Of a DNA stretch of 18,947 nucleotides, positions 14,760-18,947 are shown piece by piece. The DNA is taken from assembly GCA_937888925.1 (NCBI GenBank), contig CALARM010000331.1:1-18947 (forward strand), in the 5' to 3' direction. The translations under genes were made by a program, and so were the position numbers. Numbering within the stretch: position 1 is the stretch's first letter; each line of letters begins with the position of its first letter. The notes below the pieces were generated by a model. That model was not told the DNA's origin. It saw nothing but the letters and a program-made list of their open reading frames with translations, and did not search any database. The DNA is from an uncultured Synergistia bacterium (lineage in GTDB: Bacteria > Eremiobacterota > SpSt-956 > JAKJGF01).

Positions 14760-14844
14760 TCTTCGTTGTGACCATGCGGTCATGGATGTTATTATAACCT
14801 TTTTCACATCACAGACTTCATGGCAAATATTTTTAGAACAGCTA

Positions 14845-16185
14845 TCATATCTCATTTTCTTCTATTTTTTTCAATTTATCCCTCAGTGTTTTTCTGTCAA
14901 TACGGAGTATCTCTGCAGCATGAGATTTATTTCCTCCAACAGCCGAGAGAACATTGGAGATATATTCCAGTTCAACTTCTTCAAGGGATCTATTAAAGTC
15001 GGTAACCCTGAGAGCAGAAAAGCGCATAAGAGAAGGCAAATCAGAGACTTCTATCACATCTCCTTCTGTCAGAACAACAAGCCTGTTGATTACATTTTGG
15101 AGCTCTCTGACATTTCCAGGCCAGTGATAACTTTTAAGAACCTGAATGGCGTTGTCGGAAAATTTTGGCACAGGTTTATCTAATTCTCTGGAAAATTTAT
15201 CGGTAAAATAATATATTAACAATACAATATCGTCGCCTCTTTCACGAAGGGGAGGGATATCAATTGTTATTACATTGAGCCGGAAAAAAAGATCTTCTCT
15301 AAAGGTGCCTTTTGTCACAAGACTGTGTAAATCTTTATTTGTCGCAGCAATAACTCTTACATCTATCTTCTTCGGAGTCTGTGAACCTACCATGCAAATT
15401 TCCTTATCCTGGAGCACACGGAGGAGTTTTATCTGCATGGAAAGGCTTGTCTCACTTACTTCATCAAATAATATGGTTCCACCGTCAGCAGTTTGAAAAA
15501 AACCTGCCTTTGTTTCTATTGCACCTGTAAAAGCACCTTTAACATGTCCGAAAAGCTCACTTTCAAGCAAATTTTCAGGTATAGCACCACAGTTTACAGG
15601 CACAAATGGAGCGGAAGACCGGGAACCTGTATAATGGATTGCTCTGGCCACAAGTTCTTTCCCTGTACCGCTTTCTCCTGAAATAAGGACAGTAGAGGGA
15701 ATTGAGGCAACTTTCTCTATATCACAGAAGATTTTTTTCATTGGTCCGGATTGGCCTATGATGCCATAAGGATTATGAACAGTGTGTTGTAATTTATTTC
15801 TGACTCTCCTTACCTTCAGTTTATCCAGAGCACGTCTTACAGCAGAAAGCAGGTCTTTCTCTCTAAAAGGTTTTGCCAGATATTCTTCAGCACCGTTTTT
15901 CACTGCTTCGACTGCATTCTCTATAGAGGCATAACCTGTAATCATTATTACCTCGGTATCTTCGATATTTTCTCTCACATACTTTATTAAATCCATACCA
16001 CTTACTTTTGGCATATGAAGATCCGTTATAACCAGATCAACAGGTATAGCTTCAAGAACTTTAAGAGCCCCTCTCACATCGGGAGCAATAAATACTTCAT
16101 ACCCCTCATAGATAAGATTTCTCTTAATCACTTCCAGTGTATTGGCTGAATCATCAACAATCAAAATACGTTCTTTTTTAGGCAA
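14845..16185 (-). CDS. NtrC-family sigma-54-dependent response regulator
   Basis: A 446-residue activator with three domains in order. The receiver domain (1-120) has acidic D11/D12, phosphoacceptor D55 (VITDLHMPKVSG) and K105 (YLAKPF). The AAA+ domain (about 142-370) has Walker A GESGTGKE (170-177), an intact GAFTGA loop (217-222) that contacts sigma-54, and Walker B ILFDEVSE (238-245). The C-terminal Fis-type helix-turn-helix (about 400-442) is NKSHAAEILRIDRKTLRDKL. All residues for phosphorelay and ATP-driven open-complex formation appear intact. The first codon is TTG at 16185; GAGGTG five bases upstream and the lack of an early in-frame ATG support it. The kinase gene ends 2 bp before it, so the two are translationally coupled. 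Its likely target is the promoter at 14510-14526. Confidence 0.93.
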   Translation of the reverse strand: MPKKERILIVDDSANTLEVIKRNLIYEGYEVFIAPDVRGALKVLEAIPVDLVITDLHMPKVSGMDLIKYVRENIEDTEVIMITGYASIENAVEAVKNGAEEYLAKPFREKDLLSAVRRALDKLKVRRVRNKLQHTVHNPYGIIGQSGPMKKIFCDIEKVASIPSTVLISGESGTGKELVARAIHYTGSRSSAPFVPVNCGAIPENLLESELFGHVKGAFTGAIETKAGFFQTADGGTILFDEVSETSLSMQIKLLRVLQDKEICMVGSQTPKKIDVRVIAATNKDLHSLVTKGTFREDLFFRLNVITIDIPPLRERGDDIVLLIYYFTDKFSRELDKPVPKFSDNAIQVLKSYHWPGNVRELQNVINRLVVLTEGDVIEVSDLPSLMRFSALRVTDFNRSLEEVELEYISNVLSAVGGNKSHAAEILRIDRKTLRDKLKKIEENEI

Positions 16186-16187
16186 CT

Positions 16188-17933
16188 TTACACCTCATTT
16201 TTATCATCCAGTGGTATTTGAATTTCAAATTTTGTTCCTTTCCCGGGTATACTGTCAACTTTAATAGTACCACCATGGGACGTTACTATACCATGAACTA
16301 CAGAAAGGCCAAGGCCTGTTCCTTCATTAATGTCTTTAGTTGTAAAAAAAGGATTAAATATCTTTTCTTTAACATCTTCAGCCATACCCGTTCCGGTATC
16401 TTCTACAATAAGTAATATGTAGTTTTCTGTTGAACAGGTTTTTATTGTCAGTTTTCCTCCATTGGGCATGGCAAAAATAGCATTACTCACCAGATTAACA
16501 AGTATCTGTGTCATTTGAGAGGTATCCGCAGTAATAGAAGGAATATTCTGTGCCATATCAATTATCAGATCTATATTGTTTTTTTTACATCGTCCTTCAA
16601 AAAAATAAAGGCTCTCTTTAATTATCTGATTGATATGCACAGTAGTTTTTTTTACAGGCATCTGTCTGGAGAAAAGAAGTAATTTCTTTACAATCTCTCC
16701 TGCATAGAGAGATGCATTTTCTATTTTTTCAAGATCTTCATGTGTTTCTTCCGGAAGAGACGGATGTTTTCTGGCAAGTTCTGCGAAGCCAAGTATATTT
16801 CCGATTGGTTCATTCAGTTCATGGGCTATACCTGAGGCAAACTGCCCTATGATAGCAAGTCTATCGGTATGTCTTAACTGTTCCACTGACATTTCAATTC
16901 TGTCAAGCATATTATCAATTGCACAGGCGAGAGTAGAAATTTCATCCTGTCCGGGTAACAATTTTTTTATAGAAAGATTTTTCAAAAAATTTATATTATC
17001 CACGCTGTTACTCAGCAGGTAAAGGCGGGAAAGAATTACTACTTCTAACAGCAACATAGTTACTATAACAAACATTATTGTCACTATCAAAAGAAAGATG
17101 GCAAAATAAAATAAACTTTTCTCTCCCTGATGGTAAATTTTTCTTGCCATATCTACTTTTAATATAATTGCAGGTTGCCCATAAATATCTTTTAGCATCG
17201 CATAACCTGCTATATAATTTTCATCAAGGTTTTTAATAAAAATACTGTTTTCTTTATAAAAATAATTCTTCCCTTCCCGGACATCAGGAGGTAGATTAAC
17301 ATCATAAAAGTTATAGATTTTAATGGGAAGAAACGTAACATTTCTGAGTCTGTTAAGTTCTGTATCATCAAGAAATCTCCCCATAATCAATGTACCGTTA
17401 ATTGGTCCCTTCCAGTCACTTTTTAGAATGGGACGGGAAGAAATAATTACAGGTATTTTATTGAGCATAATAATACCGAGTACATTGCTTTTTACATCAG
17501 GAAGCTTCAGTAATGGGGAATCATAATGGAGAAAATTATTTAAATCTTCAGGAACAGGTATCTCGTTAGATGTTTCAAGATCAAACGCTCTGGAAAAGAC
17601 AACTTTACCGGAAGAATTAAGAATAACTATAAGATTAATTCTTAAATTAAGAAAGGTACTGAACTGAAAATTATCATTGATATAATTTTCATCCGGAGTC
17701 TGAACAAAATTATAGGTTTCATCCCATGGAGCCCAGTCACCTGTAATAGCAGATACAGATAAATAATCATCCTGCAGTGAATTTATCGCCTTCTCTACAT
17801 TCTGGCGAAGAGTATTTTTCTCCAGGTCAATAAAACCAGCCATAAGTATCATTCTTGAGAATATATAAAGGATTGTAATTAAACATATGAATGTAGAGAC
17901 TATTACAATAAGTGTTTTTCTGCGTATTTTCAT
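16188..17933 (-). CDS. CHASE4-domain sensor histidine kinase
   Basis: A 581-residue membrane sensor. A first membrane helix (about 7-30) leads to an extracytoplasmic region of about 245 residues that matches the CHASE4 pattern (GDWAPWDETYNFVQTPDENYINDNF at 65-89, then INLIVILNSSGKVVFSRAFDLE). A second helix (about 274-300) precedes a HAMP-like linker, a HisKA dimerisation helix with phosphoacceptor H371 (GIAHELNEP), and an HATPase domain with N-box (LVNLVSNAIF, N480/N484), G1 (EDTGTGM, 511-517), F-box (NPFFTTK) and G2 (GTGLGLS, 538-544). The catalytic core resembles NtrB/PilS-class kinases and should phosphorylate D55 of the response regulator encoded 2 bp downstream. No good Shine-Dalgarno sequence precedes the ATG at 17933, so translation may be weak. 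The signal is unknown. Confidence 0.92.
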   Translation of the reverse strand: MKIRRKTLIVIVSTFICLITILYIFSRMILMAGFIDLEKNTLRQNVEKAINSLQDDYLSVSAITGDWAPWDETYNFVQTPDENYINDNFQFSTFLNLRINLIVILNSSGKVVFSRAFDLETSNEIPVPEDLNNFLHYDSPLLKLPDVKSNVLGIIMLNKIPVIISSRPILKSDWKGPINGTLIMGRFLDDTELNRLRNVTFLPIKIYNFYDVNLPPDVREGKNYFYKENSIFIKNLDENYIAGYAMLKDIYGQPAIILKVDMARKIYHQGEKSLFYFAIFLLIVTIMFVIVTMLLLEVVILSRLYLLSNSVDNINFLKNLSIKKLLPGQDEISTLACAIDNMLDRIEMSVEQLRHTDRLAIIGQFASGIAHELNEPIGNILGFAELARKHPSLPEETHEDLEKIENASLYAGEIVKKLLLFSRQMPVKKTTVHINQIIKESLYFFEGRCKKNNIDLIIDMAQNIPSITADTSQMTQILVNLVSNAIFAMPNGGKLTIKTCSTENYILLIVEDTGTGMAEDVKEKIFNPFFTTKDINEGTGLGLSVVHGIVTSHGGTIKVDSIPGKGTKFEIQIPLDDKNEV

Positions 17934-18140
17934 AAAAGGGTTTTAATATGTAGAAAATAAGAAATTATATTTTATCAGTTTCCATTCCTGATTTCTGTAA
18001 TATTTTTTAATTTTTATAATTTTACATATTATAAAGCATATTTCTTCAATTATCAAATATTCCCGGTAATTTATCCAGAGATTGTTTTAAAAATGACAGG
18101 TGATTTTATATACAACGGAAAAAGAAATTTATCGTAGAAT

Positions 18141-18174
18141 ATTAAGAGCGAAAATTCCTATACTCTTAAAATAT
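18141..18174 (-). repeat. 34-bp dispersed repeat, copy B
   Basis: Read on the minus strand, 29 of 34 bases match 4548-4581. It lies about 50 bp beyond the stop codon of the DUF1847-like gene, within the 290-bp AT-rich gap (17934-18223) before the histidine kinase. I see no gene in that gap. Confidence 0.5.
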
Positions 18175-18212
18175 CTTATGGTCCTGTTATATTCTTATTA
18201 GAGCCAGTGTCA

Positions 18213-18252
18213 CCGGCTATTATCTATAAAAATTTCCTTTTATAATAGCCGG
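18213..18252 (-). terminator. Hairpin across the 3' end of the DUF1847-like gene
   Basis: Perfect 11-bp arms CCGGCTATTAT (18213-18223) and ATAATAGCCGG (18242-18252) surround the last codons and the stop codon, with an 18-base loop. This could end or stabilise the DUF1847-like transcript. The arm is not followed by a T-tract on the minus strand, so it is not a standard intrinsic terminator. Confidence 0.4.
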
Positions 18253-18793
18253 AATAAAGCGCTCCTGCAGGATTATGGGAGAGGACTCTGTCTTTGACTA
18301 TTAACGTAGTTACAGGAGCCTGTGAATATTTTGTAAAAAGTATGTCATGACCTATACAGAGGCCGGTTATTATATTAAGATCAGTATTTTCTTTATTCAA
18401 AATCTCTGCCTGACCTATGGGATCGCACATGGCTTCAAACCTGTGTTCATCTATCTGTTTTAAATCATAGGTCTTTTTATCTATACCGCAGACTTTACAG
18501 CATACAGAAGAAACTGTGAAATGTTTATTTAATATCTCTTCAAGTATCTTTGCTTCTTCTGAAAATCCGACACAGAATGCTATTCCGAGATGTTTATAAG
18601 ACATTTCTTTTGAAAATAAAATAACCTCTTCAAGCCTGGTGGCTTTCATATAATGAAGAGCTTCTATACTGGAAGCAGCTTTCATTATTTTATTATTCTC
18701 TTCATCTTCATAATGATTTTTTACATTATTTATTATATCTGTGCAATTTTTTCCATTATAACAGAGTTTAATTGTACAGAGGGCGCAATTCAT
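18224..18793 (-). CDS. DUF1847-like cysteine-rich metal-binding protein
   Basis: A 189-residue protein resembling the DUF1847 family of anaerobes. It has N-terminal cysteines C3, C6, C11 and C17 (CALCTIKLC and NGKNC), a middle RLEEVILFSKEMSYKHLGIAFCVGFSEEAKIL, VCCKVCGIDKK (C98, C99, C102), EAMCDPIGQAEILN (C123), and TGLCIGHDILFTKYSQAPVTTLIVKDRVLSHNPAGALYSGYY. The conserved cysteines suggest metal or Fe-S binding; the biochemical role is not established. The frame opens at a GTG at 18802, but AAGGTGG is spaced for the ATG at 18793, which gives the canonical MNCALC start. It is monocistronic as far as visible, with the 52-bp repeat 43 bp upstream. Confidence 0.82.
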   Translation of the reverse strand: MNCALCTIKLCYNGKNCTDIINNVKNHYEDEENNKIMKAASSIEALHYMKATRLEEVILFSKEMSYKHLGIAFCVGFSEEAKILEEILNKHFTVSSVCCKVCGIDKKTYDLKQIDEHRFEAMCDPIGQAEILNKENTDLNIITGLCIGHDILFTKYSQAPVTTLIVKDRVLSHNPAGALYSGYYKRKFL

Positions 18794-18835
18794 ATAATCC
18801 ACCTTCCTGCTTTGGTGAGCATAAACAATAGTCTC

Positions 18836-18887
18836 AAATTATTTAGATAAACCGCCTCTACTTAATTTTCATCTAAATCCTTATTTT
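18836..18887 (-). repeat. 52-bp dispersed repeat, copy B
   Basis: Read on the minus strand it matches 4587-4638 at 47 of 52 positions without gaps. It ends 43 bases before the DUF1847-like start codon, so it may lie in that gene's promoter or leader. Its flanks carry ATTTAGAT/ATCTAAAT arms (18841-18848, 18871-18878). Just beyond, at 18891-18925, CGGGATT occurs three times. Confidence 0.75.
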
Positions 18888-18947
18888 TGACCGGGATTTT
18901 CGGGATTAAAGAATTACCGGGATTAGAAAATTCAAGTAAAGTAATTC

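Larger units (their letters stand above)
14369..14844. other. 476-bp regulatory gap before the pseudokinase-pseudopilin operon
   Basis: No gene is seen on either strand. The gap holds the predicted sigma-54 promoter (14510-14526), a perfect palindrome (14573-14586), a second heptamer array bounded by inverted repeats (14707-14759), GTGAGTT and GTGAGTC heptamers (14438-14451) and small stems TCACG/CGTGA (14425-14429, 14437-14441) and TGACC/GGTCA (14769-14773, 14778-14782). AGGAAAGG lies about 12 bases before the pseudokinase ATG. No T-tailed terminator for the response-regulator gene is visible. Confidence 0.6.

Noticed and set aside
14769..14782. TGACC/GGTCA hairpin after the response-regulator gene as a terminator
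   Set aside because: Five base pairs and no T-tract on the minus strand.
14782..15183. Plus-strand open frame of 133 codons over the response-regulator 3' end
   Set aside because: It lies mostly opposite the sigma-54 activator's HTH and AAA+ coding sequence and has no family pattern or good ribosome binding site.
1..18947. CRISPR array, tRNA, rRNA, transposase or phage genes
   Set aside because: I saw no regularly spaced repeats, no tRNA- or rRNA-like sequence, and no transposase, integrase or phage structural motifs in any frame.

Overview
The window is AT-rich DNA with compact same-strand operons, Shine-Dalgarno starts and occasional TTG starts. It encodes type IV pilin-like (class III signal) prepilins, a CHASE4-type sensor kinase, an NtrC-family sigma-54 activator, an Fer4_5-type membrane iron-sulfur protein and a DUF1847-like cysteine-rich protein. 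This fits a diderm, probably anaerobic, poorly characterised bacterium. The mix of eukaryote-type kinase fold, YVTN propeller and pseudopilins recalls uncultured phyla such as Eremiobacterota/Xenobia or Riflebacteria, but that is an impression, not a sequence match.

Layout. (1) 1-3357, plus strand: an array of three paralogous membrane-anchored proteins with C-terminal zinc ribbons. The first copy is a frameshifted pseudogene cut by the window edge; a SAM methyltransferase lies between it and two intact copies. (2) 3358-3595: a nested inverted-repeat element. (3) 3596-4363, plus strand: a two-gene unit of an Fer4_5 membrane protein and a 59-residue FmdB-type zinc ribbon. (4) 4364-4670: a convergent intergenic region with dispersed repeats. 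(5) 14368 down to 4671, minus strand: a nine-gene locus. It begins with a degenerate kinase joined through one membrane helix to a beta-propeller, then a second protein with a paralogous helix-propeller half but a highly charged cytoplasmic half. Two successive trios of minor pseudopilins follow, each in the order I/PilV-like, J/PilW-like, K/PilX-like, separated by a 59-residue zinc-ribbon gene. (6) 17933 down to 14845, minus strand: CHASE4 histidine kinase and NtrC-type response regulator. (7) 18793 down to 18224, minus strand: DUF1847-like gene.

How the parts may work together. An excellent -24/-12 promoter (14526 to 14510, minus strand) lies before the pseudokinase gene, downstream of the gene for an intact sigma-54 activator, with a perfect palindrome further upstream as a possible activator site. 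The simplest reading is that the two-component system senses an extracytoplasmic signal and switches on the pseudokinase-propeller/double pseudopilin operon, much as PilS-PilR controls pilin genes. No assembly ATPase, platform protein, secretin or prepilin peptidase is present, so the products must use machinery encoded elsewhere. The function of the locus is unknown. The coupling of twin propeller proteins to two tip-type pseudopilin trios under apparent sigma-54 control is the most interesting content.

The other notable signal is a 52-bp repeat (47 of 52 identical) found in the 4364-4670 gap and directly upstream of the DUF1847-like gene. A second, shorter repeat pair links the same two places in swapped order.
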